Shown here: positions 18,272-26,960 of the stretch, in pieces
How positions within the stretch are numbered: position 1 is the first letter of the stretch
Layout of the letters: each line of letters opens with the position of its first letter
From: Eubacteriaceae bacterium
GTDB lineage: Bacteria > Bacillota > Clostridia > Lachnospirales > Lachnospiraceae
DNA length: 64,000 bases
Direction: 5' to 3'
NCBI GenBank assembly: GCA_902362875.1
Contig: CABIYF010000004.1
Coordinates: forward strand, 1-64,000
Notes under the pieces: model-generated
Told to the model about the DNA's origin: nothing
Seen by the model: the letters and a program-made list of their open reading frames with translations, nothing else
The model's database searches: none
Made by a program: the position numbers and the translations under genes

Positions 18272-19774
18272 ATGAATCAGAAAGAACTATTTGCAGAGCA
18301 TTTACGTTCTGCTATGGAGCAAAAACAAATGAAACAGGTGGATCTTGTACACGCTGCTGATCAGGCAGGGTTAAAGGTTGGAAAGAGCCATATCAGCCAG
18401 TATGTCAGTGGAAAGACTCTTCCTCGTGCGGATATCGCTCATTTTCTTGCAGATACATTGGAAGTTGAGGAGGAATGGCTTCTTGGTGATGCTTCTAAGG
18501 AAGATTTCTTTGAACCTGAGATCGATCGTTCTTCTCTGACTGACAATAAGAAGCCTCCTGTTCGTCATTTTAGTAAATCAAGCAAACTTGATAATGTCTT
18601 ATATGATGTTCGTGGTCCTGTCGTAGATGAAGCGAACCGCATGGAACGTAATGGAACTCATATCCTAAAATTAAATATCGGGAATCCTGCTCCATTTGGT
18701 TTCAGAACCCCGGATGAAGTCATCTATGATATGAGACATCAGTTATCTGACTGCCAGGGATATTCTGCTTCTCAGGGATTATTTGCTGCAAGAAAGGCGA
18801 TCATGCAGTATGCACAGCTTAAGAAGATCCCAAATGTTGATATCGACGACATTTATACTGGAAATGGTGTCAGTGAGCTAATCAATCTATCAATGTCTGC
18901 TTTATTAGATGATGGGGATGAGATCTTGATCCCTTCTCCGGATTATCCTTTGTGGACAGCTTGTGCTACGCTTGCTGGTGGTACGGCGGTTCATTATATC
19001 TGTGATGAACAGTCAGACTGGTATCCTGATATGGAGGATATTAAGAAGAAGATCAATCATAGAACGAAAGCAATCGTTTTGATCAATCCGAATAACCCAA
19101 CTGGGGCTTTGTATCCTAGAGAGGTCTTACAGCAGATCGTTGATATTGCGAGAGAACATCAGCTTATTATCTTCTCTGATGAGATTTATGATCGTCTTGT
19201 GATGGATGGAGAGGAACATGTATCCATTGCTTCTCTTGCTCCTGATCTATTTTGTGTGACATTTTCCGGATTGTCTAAATCTCATATGATCGCTGGTTTC
19301 CGTATTGGCTGGATGATCTTAAGTGGTAATAAGGCGGTTGCAAAGGATTATATCGAGGGACTTAATATGCTTTCTAATATGAGACTTTGTTCAAATGTGC
19401 CTGCGCAGGCGGTTGTCCAGACGGCGCTTGGTGGTCATCAGAGTGTTAATGATTATATTGTTCCTGGTGGACGTATTTATGAGCAGAGGGAATATGTTTA
19501 TAAGGCACTTTGTGATATTCCTGGTATTTCTGCTGTGAAACCGAAGGCTGCGTTTTATATCTTTCCTAAGATTGATACGAAGAAGTTTAATATCACGAAT
19601 GATGAGCAGTTTGCTTTGGATCTTTTACGTGAGAAGAAGCTTTTGATCGTGCATGGTAGTGGATTTAACTGGAAGGAGCCGGATCATTTCAGAGTGGTTT
19701 ATCTGCCTCGGGTTGAGGTGCTTGAAGATGCTATGGGGAAACTTGGGGAGTTTTTGGAGTATTATAGACAATAA
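18272..19774 (+). CDS. HTH (XRE)-aminotransferase fusion, AlaT-like
   Basis: The 500-residue protein has two parts. Residues 1-75 form an XRE/Cro-type helix-turn-helix (VDLVHAADQAGLKVGKSHIS, then QYVSGKTLPRADIAHFLA). From about residue 100 it is a fold type I PLP aminotransferase of the AlaA/AlaT group: NPNNPTGALYP (near 275), SDEIYDRL, and SGLSKSHMIAGFRIGW with the PLP lysine near 335. AlaT-type enzymes interconvert alanine/pyruvate with glutamate/2-oxoglutarate. The N-terminal DNA-binding part may couple amino-acid or PLP status to transcription, perhaps its own. Unlike MocR/PdxR regulators it carries an XRE rather than a winged GntR domain. The ATG follows GGAGCTGTATT. Confidence 0.88.
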   Translation: MNQKELFAEHLRSAMEQKQMKQVDLVHAADQAGLKVGKSHISQYVSGKTLPRADIAHFLADTLEVEEEWLLGDASKEDFFEPEIDRSSLTDNKKPPVRHFSKSSKLDNVLYDVRGPVVDEANRMERNGTHILKLNIGNPAPFGFRTPDEVIYDMRHQLSDCQGYSASQGLFAARKAIMQYAQLKKIPNVDIDDIYTGNGVSELINLSMSALLDDGDEILIPSPDYPLWTACATLAGGTAVHYICDEQSDWYPDMEDIKKKINHRTKAIVLINPNNPTGALYPREVLQQIVDIAREHQLIIFSDEIYDRLVMDGEEHVSIASLAPDLFCVTFSGLSKSHMIAGFRIGWMILSGNKAVAKDYIEGLNMLSNMRLCSNVPAQAVVQTALGGHQSVNDYIVPGGRIYEQREYVYKALCDIPGISAVKPKAAFYIFPKIDTKKFNITNDEQFALDLLREKKLLIVHGSGFNWKEPDHFRVVYLPRVEVLEDAMGKLGEFLEYYRQ

Positions 19775-19789
19775 ATAATGGTTTGATGA

Positions 19790-19892
19790 ACTGAAGTTAT
19801 TGGTAGAATATTATAAAAATGGTTATCTGTCTGCGACGTGTTCCTACGGTCGCCGACAGATAACCATTTTTATAATATTCAATAATTTCAGT
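19790..19892. repeat. Long intergenic hairpin between convergent genes
   Basis: A near-perfect inverted repeat (inner arms of about 26 bp from 19806, outer arms CTGAAGTTATT / AATAATTTCAG) surrounds a core of about 20 bases containing GTGTTCCTACGG. It lies between the 3' ends of the aminotransferase and the small XRE gene, so it may work as a bidirectional terminator. It is far longer than needed for that and resembles the larger palindromes at 35, 52 and 62 kb. Confidence 0.7.
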
Positions 19893-19976
19893 GTTCGAAA
19901 CCACTAGTGGGCATGTATGTTATACGATATTGGATATTAATTCACAGTCTTTCCAAATCTATAGTTCAACAACAAC

Positions 19977-20264
19977 TTATTTCTTGACTATCTTCAAATC
20001 ATATCCCAATGCATTAATAATCTTACAAAATGATGCCAGAGATGGTTTTACTAATTTCTTTTCAATTCTTGATATTGATTGTTGCTTATTTCCGGTCATT
20101 TGTGCTAATTGTGTTTGTGTTATATGTTGTTCTTTTCTGATTCTAATCATTTCTTGTATCAACTTATACTCATTTCTGCTTTCATCCCATTGTTTTGCAA
20201 ATTCAGCATCTTTTTGTTTCATATTTTCAATTAACTCTTCTGTTTTGACTGTTGTAAATGGCAT
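19977..20264 (-). CDS. Small XRE-family HTH regulator (HigA-like), orphan
   Basis: The 95-residue protein has a C-terminal HTH_3 domain (ITQTQLAQMTGNKQQSISRI, residues 49-68) and a basic end, LGYDLKIVKK. This matches antitoxins of the HigA/XRE class. No toxin gene (RelE/HigB type) is next to it: both flanks are a hairpin and a transporter gene. It is therefore either an orphan antitoxin or a simple repressor. A perfect palindrome lies directly upstream and is the likely operator. RBS is GGAGG. Confidence 0.75.
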   Translation of the reverse strand: MPFTTVKTEELIENMKQKDAEFAKQWDESRNEYKLIQEMIRIRKEQHITQTQLAQMTGNKQQSISRIEKKLVKPSLASFCKIINALGYDLKIVKK

Positions 20265-20280
20265 ATAATCACCCTCCTTT

Positions 20281-20300
20281 ATACATCAAATATGATGTAT
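20281..20300 (-). promoter_or_regulatory. Palindromic operator of the XRE gene
   Basis: ATACATCA-AATA-TGATGTAT is a perfect 8-4-8 palindrome 17 bases upstream of the XRE start codon. Flanking TTGATT (20306-20301) and TATAAA (20283-20278) are 17 bases apart on the minus strand, which would place the palindrome inside the promoter. The -10 would then lie very close to the ribosome binding site, so the exact promoter is uncertain. Autorepression is the likely use. Confidence 0.6.
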
Positions 20301-20371
20301 AATCAATGCATTGTATTTTAAATTATTATACTACCAGTTTATAGATTGTAAATATTTTCCTTGTAATATTT

Positions 20372-21298
20372 TTACATTTGATACAAATAAACAAACACCG
20401 GCATGGTAATTATAGATAACAACGTAGTCATAACATTAATCGCACTTGCATATTTCGAATCATTCCCATACACCTGACACATCTGTGTAACAGTCGATGC
20501 ACATGGTGTGATCGCTGCGAGGTATGTGATGAGAATTATCTTATCTCCTTGTGGATGCCATCCTCTCATTCCTAAGAGATTGATGACTGCTAATGCAATC
20601 AATGGTTGAATGATTAGTCTTAGTACTGTTACCAGATAGACTCTCTTGTTTGTAAAGATATCTTTTAGGTTTACTTCAGCGATCAGCATTCCTGTGACGA
20701 TCATGCTTAGTGGGCCGATCATGCCTCCTACAGATGAGAGCGTATTGTTGATGATCTCTGGGAATCTTATTTTTGTGAAGAATAGGATGACTCCTAGGAA
20801 TACGGAGATCATATTGATGTTTAACAGGATCTTCTTTAGGTTGATCCCTTTTTCCCTGCTGATCATGTTTTTGCCCTGGCTCCAGATGAAGAATAGCTGG
20901 ATACTCATGAATACACAGCCGTATACGACCCATTTACCGCCTAATATATAGGTAACTAATGGTACGATCAAGTTTCCGGAGTTTGAGTAGTAGGCGGATG
21001 TGAATTCTACAGAGTCTAGGTGGAACATTTTTTGCATGATGTAGGTTACGAAGAGTAGTAAAAACTGCAGGATAATGGATGCTATGCAGGCTGTGATCAG
21101 TCCTTTGGTTACGTTTGGGCTGTAGTCTACCTGAAATGCGTTGATGATGACTGCTGGGATGATCAGGTATAGGATGATCTTTGAGAGGACTTTGCTGTCT
21201 TCTCCTTTTAGTAACTTTGTTTTGACGATGATGTAGCCCATTAGGATCATTAGGAATAGCTGGGCAATCTGTTTAAATAGTAATATGCTCATTTGCAT
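20372..21298 (-). CDS. AEC-family transporter (auxin efflux carrier/malate permease type)
   Basis: The 308-residue membrane protein has about ten hydrophobic segments in two halves, and motifs of PF03547 such as YSNSGNLIVPLVTYILGG (near 105-122) and AAITPCASTVTQM (near 270-282). Bacterial members export or import organic acids such as malate or malonate, or other anions. Substrate unknown. Monocistronic. It faces away from the MATE gene. Confidence 0.85.
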   Translation of the reverse strand: MQMSILLFKQIAQLFLMILMGYIIVKTKLLKGEDSKVLSKIILYLIIPAVIINAFQVDYSPNVTKGLITACIASIILQFLLLFVTYIMQKMFHLDSVEFTSAYYSNSGNLIVPLVTYILGGKWVVYGCVFMSIQLFFIWSQGKNMISREKGINLKKILLNINMISVFLGVILFFTKIRFPEIINNTLSSVGGMIGPLSMIVTGMLIAEVNLKDIFTNKRVYLVTVLRLIIQPLIALAVINLLGMRGWHPQGDKIILITYLAAITPCASTVTQMCQVYGNDSKYASAINVMTTLLSIITMPVFVYLYQM

Positions 21299-21487
21299 GG
21301 GTTGTGTTCCTTCTTTCTTATGTCTTATCTTTTTGTTTTGTTCTTTATTATATCATTATGAGCCTGTTTCGATTGTATCTTTTTTGGTTCGTTATTTTCT
21401 TTTGTTGATAATTTATTTAAAAAGAGTTAGAATTGTATCTGCTAAAACTTAAGGTGACTGGGCACAGGAGATAGAAGGGAGTTTTAT

Positions 21488-22843
21488 ATGAAGAATTCTT
21501 CATCTAAGCAGTCCGGTAAGATGGATATGCTTCATGGAAGTTTATTAGATAAAATTTTATTATTTGCCATGCCGCTTGCTGCTTGTAGTATCTTACAGCA
21601 GCTTTTTAATTCGGTTGGTACTGCGGTTGTCGGGCGTTTTGCGAGTAGTGAGGCTTTGGCTGCGGTTGGGAGTAATAGTTCTGTTATTTCTTTGATGGTT
21701 ACTTTGTTTTCTGGAATTTCACTTGGTTCAAATGTTGTGATTGCAAACTATATTGGACAGTGTGATAAGAAACGTGTTCCTCGTGTGGTACATACAGCGG
21801 TTACGCTCGCTTTGTTAAGTGGTGTGTTTTTGCTTGTGCTTGGACAGTTTGTGGCGCATCCGATCCTTGTACTGATGGGTGCTCCGAAGAATATCATTCA
21901 TCTGGCAACTTTATATCTGAGAATTTATTTTCTTGGAATGCCGTTTTTTATGTTGTATGATTTTGGGGCTTCGATCCTTCGTAGTATCGGGGATACGCGT
22001 CGTCCGATGTATGCTTTGATCGTGTCTGGTGTTGTGAATGTTATTTTGAACTTGTTATTTGTTGTAGTATTTCGTATGGGTGTTGCTGGAGCTGGTCTTG
22101 CTACGGTTGGTGCGAATGCGGTAAGTGCTGCGCAGATCATTTATTTTCTGATGCATGAGGAGCTTCCGATCCGTCTTTCTTTTCAGTCTTTGATGATCGA
22201 TCGTGATGCGGTATCTAAGATCTTAAGGATTGGGGTCCCTGCGGGACTTCAGGGAATGGTGTTTTCGCTTGCGAATGTTTGTATCCAGTCTGGGATCAAC
22301 AGTTTTGGTTCTGCTGGGATTGCTGGGTCTGCGGTGGAGCTTAATTATGAGTATTTTGCTTATTATCTTGTCAATGCATTTGCTCAGACGGTTGTTACGT
22401 TTACTGGGCAGAATTATGGAGCGAAGAATGAGGAGCGTTGTAAGAAGATCTTTCGTCTTGGTATGATGTGTAGTGTCATCTCCTGTGGAGTGCTTAGTAC
22501 GATCTTTGTTGTATTCCGTACGTTCTTTATTGGATTGTTTACGAGTGACCCTGCGGTATATCGTTATGCTGTGATCCGTTTCTTATTTGTTTTGATGTTT
22601 GAGTGTTTAACAAGTTCTTATGAGATCAGTGGTGGATGCCTGCGTGGATTTGGGCGGTCTATGACCCCTGCGATCCTTACTGTGTTTGGGTCTTGTGTAT
22701 TAAGACTTGTGTGGCTTGCTACGGTTTGTCACTGGTTCCATGATTACAGGCTTTTGATGGTGATCTATCCGATTTCCTGGGTGTTGACTGGAAGTATGGT
22801 TTTGGTGGCTTATTTTCAGACTCGGAAGAAATTATTTGTTTAA
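21488..22843 (+). CDS. MATE-family multidrug/sodium antiporter
   Basis: The 451-residue protein with about 12 membrane segments has the typical MATE opening (GSLLDKILLFAMPLAACSIL), QLFNSVGTAVVGRF near 35-50 and the mirrored second half after residue 235 (IGVPAGLQGMVFSLANVCIQ). It exports cationic compounds or toxins in exchange for sodium or protons. Substrate cannot be read. Good RBS (GGGAG eight bases from the ATG). It ends in a strong bidirectional terminator. Confidence 0.9.
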   Translation: MKNSSSKQSGKMDMLHGSLLDKILLFAMPLAACSILQQLFNSVGTAVVGRFASSEALAAVGSNSSVISLMVTLFSGISLGSNVVIANYIGQCDKKRVPRVVHTAVTLALLSGVFLLVLGQFVAHPILVLMGAPKNIIHLATLYLRIYFLGMPFFMLYDFGASILRSIGDTRRPMYALIVSGVVNVILNLLFVVVFRMGVAGAGLATVGANAVSAAQIIYFLMHEELPIRLSFQSLMIDRDAVSKILRIGVPAGLQGMVFSLANVCIQSGINSFGSAGIAGSAVELNYEYFAYYLVNAFAQTVVTFTGQNYGAKNEERCKKIFRLGMMCSVISCGVLSTIFVVFRTFFIGLFTSDPAVYRYAVIRFLFVLMFECLTSSYEISGGCLRGFGRSMTPAILTVFGSCVLRLVWLATVCHWFHDYRLLMVIYPISWVLTGSMVLVAYFQTRKKLFV

Positions 22844-22878
22844 AAAATGGGTGTCCTTGGTTGGACACCCATTTTTTT
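22842..22878. terminator. Bidirectional rho-independent terminator
   Basis: The stem AATGGGTGTCC / GGACACCCATT with A-run and T-run flanks lies between the convergent MATE and alanine symporter genes and overlaps the 3' ends of both. Confidence 0.85.
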
Positions 22879-24316
22879 ATTCATCTTCCTGCAAAGAAAA
22901 CGCTCTTTCTTCTATATTTTTCTTCTTATCTGCTTCATAATCTTTCAATTCTTTGATCGCTTGTCCCGACATTGCGTACAGGATGAAGATATTGAAGATC
23001 GTCATCAGTCCGATTCCGACATCTCCTAAGTCCCATACGAAGGTATAAGTCTGGATTCCTCCGATAAAGAGCATTACCAGTGCTAATACTTTGTATGCTG
23101 TCTGTGATGCCCAGTTATCACCAAATAAATATGCAACATTGGATCTTGCATAAAACAAGATTCCTAAGAATGTTGAGAAACTGAACATCCAAAGGATCAC
23201 GGCGATAAAGATGACTCCAAAACTTCCAAGGTGGTAGTTCATAGCTGTCTGAAGTAGATTCATTCCTGTAAGACCGTCTGTCATACTCTGTGGTGCTAAT
23301 AGCATCAGCATTGCGGTACAGCTGCAGATGACGATCGTATCGATAAATACTCCTAATGCCTGTACCAGTCCCATCTGTGCAGGGCATTCGCAGTCTGCGG
23401 CTGCGGCGGCACATGGGGCGGATCCTGATCCTGCTTCGTTTGAGAATAATCCTCGTTTCACACCATTCATAAGAACAGCTCCAAATCCACCGGCTGCGAC
23501 TTGTCTTAGTCCAAAGGCTTCTTTGAAGATTCTTGCAAAGACTGCTGGAATACTTGTGATATTCGTTACGATCACAAAGATCGTGATCAGGAAGTATACG
23601 ACTGCCATGATCGGTACAACGATATCTAATACTTTCACGGTTGCATTCTTTCTTAATACGATCACTGCTGCAATGATCACTAAGATGATCGTTGTGTAGA
23701 TCGTTGGAATATGAAATGCATTGTTAAATGACTCCGCTACAGAATTGCTGACTACCTGACTGATCCCACACCAGCAGATCAGTCCTGAGATCGCAAACAG
23801 GACTGCGATCAGGGTATGTTTTTTCTTCTTGCCTTGTTTTTCTTCCATAAAATGATGGATATAGTACGCCGGACCTCCACGGTATCCTCCGTAGAGTGGA
23901 TCTTTTTCTTTGTGAAGCTGGGCTAAAGTTGCTTCGATAAAGGCTGTGGATGAACCAAGTAAGGCTGTAACCCACATCCAGAAGACTGCTCCGGCCCCTC
24001 CTGCGGATACGGCTGCTACAACTCCGGTTAAATTTCCCATTCCGACACGGGTTGCAGTTGATACAATCAATGTCTGTAAGGATGAAAGAGTGCTTTTTTC
24101 GCCTTTATCCTTTTTGTTGCTTGCTGTCAGTACTTTTACCATATCTGGAAATAAGCGGATCGGTAGGAATCTTGTTTTTATTGTAAATACGATTCCTGCT
24201 GGAAATAATAACAGGATCAGAAGTGAGATTCCTAAACTTCCCCCACCTGGAAGTGGTATATGAATCCAGTCTCCCCACAGGAATTGATATACAGTTTCAA
24301 TTAATTTGATGATCAT
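22877..24316 (-). CDS. Alanine/glycine:cation symporter (AgcS family)
   Basis: The 479-residue protein with about 11 membrane segments has the AGCS signatures TATRVGMGNLTGVVAAVSAG (near 86-105), GGAGAVFWMWV and GLFSNEAGSGSAPCAAAAAD (near 290-309). It imports alanine or glycine with sodium or protons. The N terminus has two hydrophobic stretches (8-28, 30-47), as in the family. A second AgcS paralogue lies at 55.9 kb. The two share key motifs but differ clearly, so they are paralogues and not a recent duplication. Confidence 0.92.
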   Translation of the reverse strand: MIIKLIETVYQFLWGDWIHIPLPGGGSLGISLLILLLFPAGIVFTIKTRFLPIRLFPDMVKVLTASNKKDKGEKSTLSSLQTLIVSTATRVGMGNLTGVVAAVSAGGAGAVFWMWVTALLGSSTAFIEATLAQLHKEKDPLYGGYRGGPAYYIHHFMEEKQGKKKKHTLIAVLFAISGLICWCGISQVVSNSVAESFNNAFHIPTIYTTIILVIIAAVIVLRKNATVKVLDIVVPIMAVVYFLITIFVIVTNITSIPAVFARIFKEAFGLRQVAAGGFGAVLMNGVKRGLFSNEAGSGSAPCAAAAADCECPAQMGLVQALGVFIDTIVICSCTAMLMLLAPQSMTDGLTGMNLLQTAMNYHLGSFGVIFIAVILWMFSFSTFLGILFYARSNVAYLFGDNWASQTAYKVLALVMLFIGGIQTYTFVWDLGDVGIGLMTIFNIFILYAMSGQAIKELKDYEADKKKNIEERAFSLQEDE

Positions 24317-24345
24317 TGATCTATCTTCCTTTCGTGATTGCTTCC

Positions 24346-24390
24346 AAAAAAGAAAGCATGCAATCTTGTTTTATATGCATGCTTTCTTTT
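24346..24390 (-). terminator. Hairpin terminator between alanine symporter and zinc operon
   Basis: GAAAGCATGCA / TGCATGCTTTC stem followed on the minus strand by six T (24351-24346). It ends the zinc transporter transcript before the symporter gene. Confidence 0.8.
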
Positions 24391-24438
24391 CATTATATAA
24401 AATTTTGTTATGAAATTCAAGTAATATCGGGTCTTATC

Positions 24439-25239
24439 CTATTTTAAATATCTGCTTACCAATGTAAGAATCAAAAAGCATCCTACTTCTAATAACACGA
24501 TCGTTCCTCCTGGTTTGAGTCCGATATAATAAGATAGTGTTAATCCGATCACCGTTGTGATCAGTGCTGTGATCACGCCGATGATCATAACAGCCTTATA
24601 GCTTCTTCCTACCTGCATTCCACATGCGATCGGGATAACGAGCATGGATGATACGATCAGAGTTCCTACGGTTCTTGATGCGATGGATACGGTAAGGGCG
24701 GTTAACAGTGTGAAGATAAAGTTGATCGTCTTTACTGGTACACCACTGATCCTTGCTGCATTTTCATCAAATCCAATGTAAAATAGTTCTTTGTATAAAA
24801 GTAATACACAGAGTAATACTAAGGCACTGATCACGCATACGATCAGTAGTTCGTCTTTGCTGATCGAGATGATACTTCCAAAGAGGAAGCTGTTAAAGTT
24901 TGTTCCATTTTTTACAAAACCAGATAACACTCCGGCTAGTCCGATCCCTGTTGACATGATGATGGAGATTGCCATCTCTGAATATCTTGGAATCTTTCTT
25001 CGGATCGCTTCAACTCCTAGTGCTGCGAACAAACAGATCCCCATCGCTCCAAGGATTGGATTGATCCCAAGTAATAATCCGAGGGCTACTCCGGCTAAGG
25101 AAGCGTGAGAAAGTGCATCACCGATCATGGACATTCTTTTTAATACGATCGTGATTCCGATCAGTGGAGTGATCACTGCCAGAAGAATTCCTGTGATAAA
25201 TGCTCGTTGCATAAATCCATATTGAAGCATTTCTATCAT
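24439..25239 (-). CDS. znuB: Zinc/manganese ABC transporter permease (ZnuB/AdcB type)
   Basis: The 266-residue ABC-3 family permease has about eight membrane segments and the family stretches PLIGITIVLKRMSMIGDALS with HASLAGVALG (near 21-50), and GTLIVSSMLVIPIACGMQVG (near 187-206). It forms the membrane channel for zinc import with the ATPase and lipoprotein encoded upstream. Its start overlaps the ATPase gene by four bases. Manganese cannot be excluded, but the His-rich binding protein favours zinc. Confidence 0.9.
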   Translation of the reverse strand: MIEMLQYGFMQRAFITGILLAVITPLIGITIVLKRMSMIGDALSHASLAGVALGLLLGINPILGAMGICLFAALGVEAIRRKIPRYSEMAISIIMSTGIGLAGVLSGFVKNGTNFNSFLFGSIISISKDELLIVCVISALVLLCVLLLYKELFYIGFDENAARISGVPVKTINFIFTLLTALTVSIASRTVGTLIVSSMLVIPIACGMQVGRSYKAVMIIGVITALITTVIGLTLSYYIGLKPGGTIVLLEVGCFLILTLVSRYLK

Positions 25240-25910
25240 TGTTCCTCAATTCTCCCTTCATCCATTCTCAAAATACGATCACATCCTTTACAATCCTGTA
25301 ATCTTCCATGTGTGATCATAAAAATAGTTGTTTTGTATTTTGTATTAATCTCATATAGCGTATCATATAACGCTTTCGTTGATGTGGCATCAACTCCTGT
25401 TGTTGGTTCATCTAAGATCAGCAGTCTTGGATTTGAGATCATTGCTCTGGCGATCATCACTCGCTGCTGCTGCCCGCCGGATAATTCTCCAATTCTTCGC
25501 TTGAGGAATTCATCCATCCCGAATTCTTTTAATGTATCTTCGATCTTCTTTTTATGTTTCCTGTTTGGAAGATGGAATAAACCAAGTTCCTGATATAGTC
25601 CAGTTACCATGATTTCTTCAACCGTTGCTGGGAAACTCTGATTTTTGCTGATCCCATTCTGGGCAACGTAACCAATCTGTTTCTTTAATTTGGAATCATT
25701 GTCCATAATAATGATCTCTCCCTCATCTGGTTTCAGTTCTCCCAAAATAAGACGCATAAGCGTACTTTTCCCGCTTCCATTTTCTCCGGTTAATACGACA
25801 TATTCCCCTTCATTGATCGTAAGATTGATCTCATCTAATACTTCTGTATCGCTGTAACCAAACTTTACATGATTTAGTTGTATCATTTTATCTATGCTTG
25901 TTTTGCTCAT
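25236..25910 (-). CDS. znuC: Zinc/manganese ABC transporter ATPase (ZnuC/AdcC type)
   Basis: The 224-residue ABC ATPase has Walker A GENGSGKST (near 40-48), signature LSGGQQQR (near 143-150), Walker B LLILDEP (near 162-168) and the switch His in ITHGR. It powers the permease encoded downstream. Four-base overlaps at both ends show tight translational coupling in the order binding protein, ATPase, permease. Confidence 0.92.
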   Translation of the reverse strand: MSKTSIDKMIQLNHVKFGYSDTEVLDEINLTINEGEYVVLTGENGSGKSTLMRLILGELKPDEGEIIIMDNDSKLKKQIGYVAQNGISKNQSFPATVEEIMVTGLYQELGLFHLPNRKHKKKIEDTLKEFGMDEFLKRRIGELSGGQQQRVMIARAMISNPRLLILDEPTTGVDATSTKALYDTLYEINTKYKTTIFMITHGRLQDCKGCDRILRMDEGRIEEQ

Positions 25911-26839
25911 TCACTTAATGCCTCTTTAATCGCAGAAAGATTTTGTTTCATTACAGAAAAATAATCTTGCCCTGCTTTGATTTTCTTATTGCTTAATCCC
26001 TCGAGTGGGTTTAGCATCTTTGCGGATGCTCCTGTTTCTTTGGCAATGGTTTTTGCTACTTTCGGGCTTACCAATTCTTCAAAAAAGATCGTTTTGACCT
26101 TATGTTTCTTTGCAAATTCAATCACTTCGCTCATTTGTTTTGGATCTGGTTCATCATCTGCTGATAACCCTTCGATCCCCATCTGTTCTAAATCATATGC
26201 TTTGCACAGATATCCAAATGCTTCGTGTGCTACGACAAGTTCACGCTTTGAAACTTGTGCTAATTCTTTCTTATATTGTTGATCCAGCTCATCACATCGT
26301 GCTGCTTCTTTCTTATAATTGGCTTCGTAATAGTCTTTATTGTCTGGATCTGCTTTGATCAATGCTTTCTTGATCTGATTCATCTCGTATTTTGCATTCT
26401 GTGGATCTAACCATACATGTGGATCATTCTCACTTTCGTGCTCGTGATCATGTTCATGTGCATCGGTATCTTTCAACAATTTGATTCCTTTGGATGCTTC
26501 TACACTTGTTAATTCTTCAGTGTCAAGACTTTCTAATACATCATCCACCCACTGTTCCATTCCGGCTCCATTATATATGAAGACATCGGATTTCTCCAAC
26601 TCGATCAGATCTTTCGTAGATGGCTCCCAATCGTGGGGTTCTGTACCAGCCGGTACCATATTCGTCACTTCAACTTTATCTTTGCCGATCTTCTTGGCAA
26701 AGTCATACATTGTATAGAAACTTGCAATAACTTTTAGTTTTCCATTCTTATTCTTCTTCGTTGTATTGCCTGTGCATCCCATCAGACATAAAGAGAGTGT
26801 TGTTATACATACTAATATAGATAGAAGTTTTCTTTTCAT
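25907..26839 (-). CDS. znuA: Zinc ABC transporter substrate-binding lipoprotein (ZnuA/AdcA type)
   Basis: The 310-residue protein has a lipoprotein signal (lipobox LMGC, Cys22) and the cluster A-I metal-binding fold. His69 (PAGTEPHDWEPST) is a likely zinc ligand, as is His141 (DPHVWLDPQNAKY). A His/Asp/Glu-rich loop, HEHDHEHE (near 128-135), is typical of zinc rather than manganese binders. It captures zinc outside the cell and delivers it to ZnuBC. First gene of the operon, with an excellent promoter and a palindrome in its leader. Confidence 0.93.
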   Translation of the reverse strand: MKRKLLSILVCITTLSLCLMGCTGNTTKKNKNGKLKVIASFYTMYDFAKKIGKDKVEVTNMVPAGTEPHDWEPSTKDLIELEKSDVFIYNGAGMEQWVDDVLESLDTEELTSVEASKGIKLLKDTDAHEHDHEHESENDPHVWLDPQNAKYEMNQIKKALIKADPDNKDYYEANYKKEAARCDELDQQYKKELAQVSKRELVVAHEAFGYLCKAYDLEQMGIEGLSADDEPDPKQMSEVIEFAKKHKVKTIFFEELVSPKVAKTIAKETGASAKMLNPLEGLSNKKIKAGQDYFSVMKQNLSAIKEALSE

Positions 26840-26864
26840 TGTTATACTCTTTCTTGGTTTTTAT

Positions 26865-26950
26865 GTTCCCAGAGACCTTAAGTTCTTAAACCTTAAGGTC
26901 CCTGGGAACTACGTACACTTATTTATAACAAACACAAGAAATACTGTCAA
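26865..26950 (-). promoter_or_regulatory. znuA promoter with leader palindrome
   Basis: On the minus strand TTGACA (26950-26945) and TATAAA (26927-26922) are 17 bases apart, a near-consensus promoter. Just downstream is a 45-base inverted repeat (26865-26909, arms of 18 bp with one mismatch, GTTCCCAG...CTGGGAAC) enclosing CTTAAG half-sites. It covers the start of the transcript, so it could be an operator for a Zur/AdcR-type repressor or an RNA hairpin. It does not match the textbook Zur or AdcR boxes well. Confidence 0.7.
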
Positions 26951-26960
26951 GCTTTCTCAC

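Noticed and set aside
19977..20264. HigBA-type toxin-antitoxin pair
   Set aside because: Only the antitoxin-like XRE protein exists. Neither side encodes a RelE/HigB-like toxin, so a pair cannot be supported.
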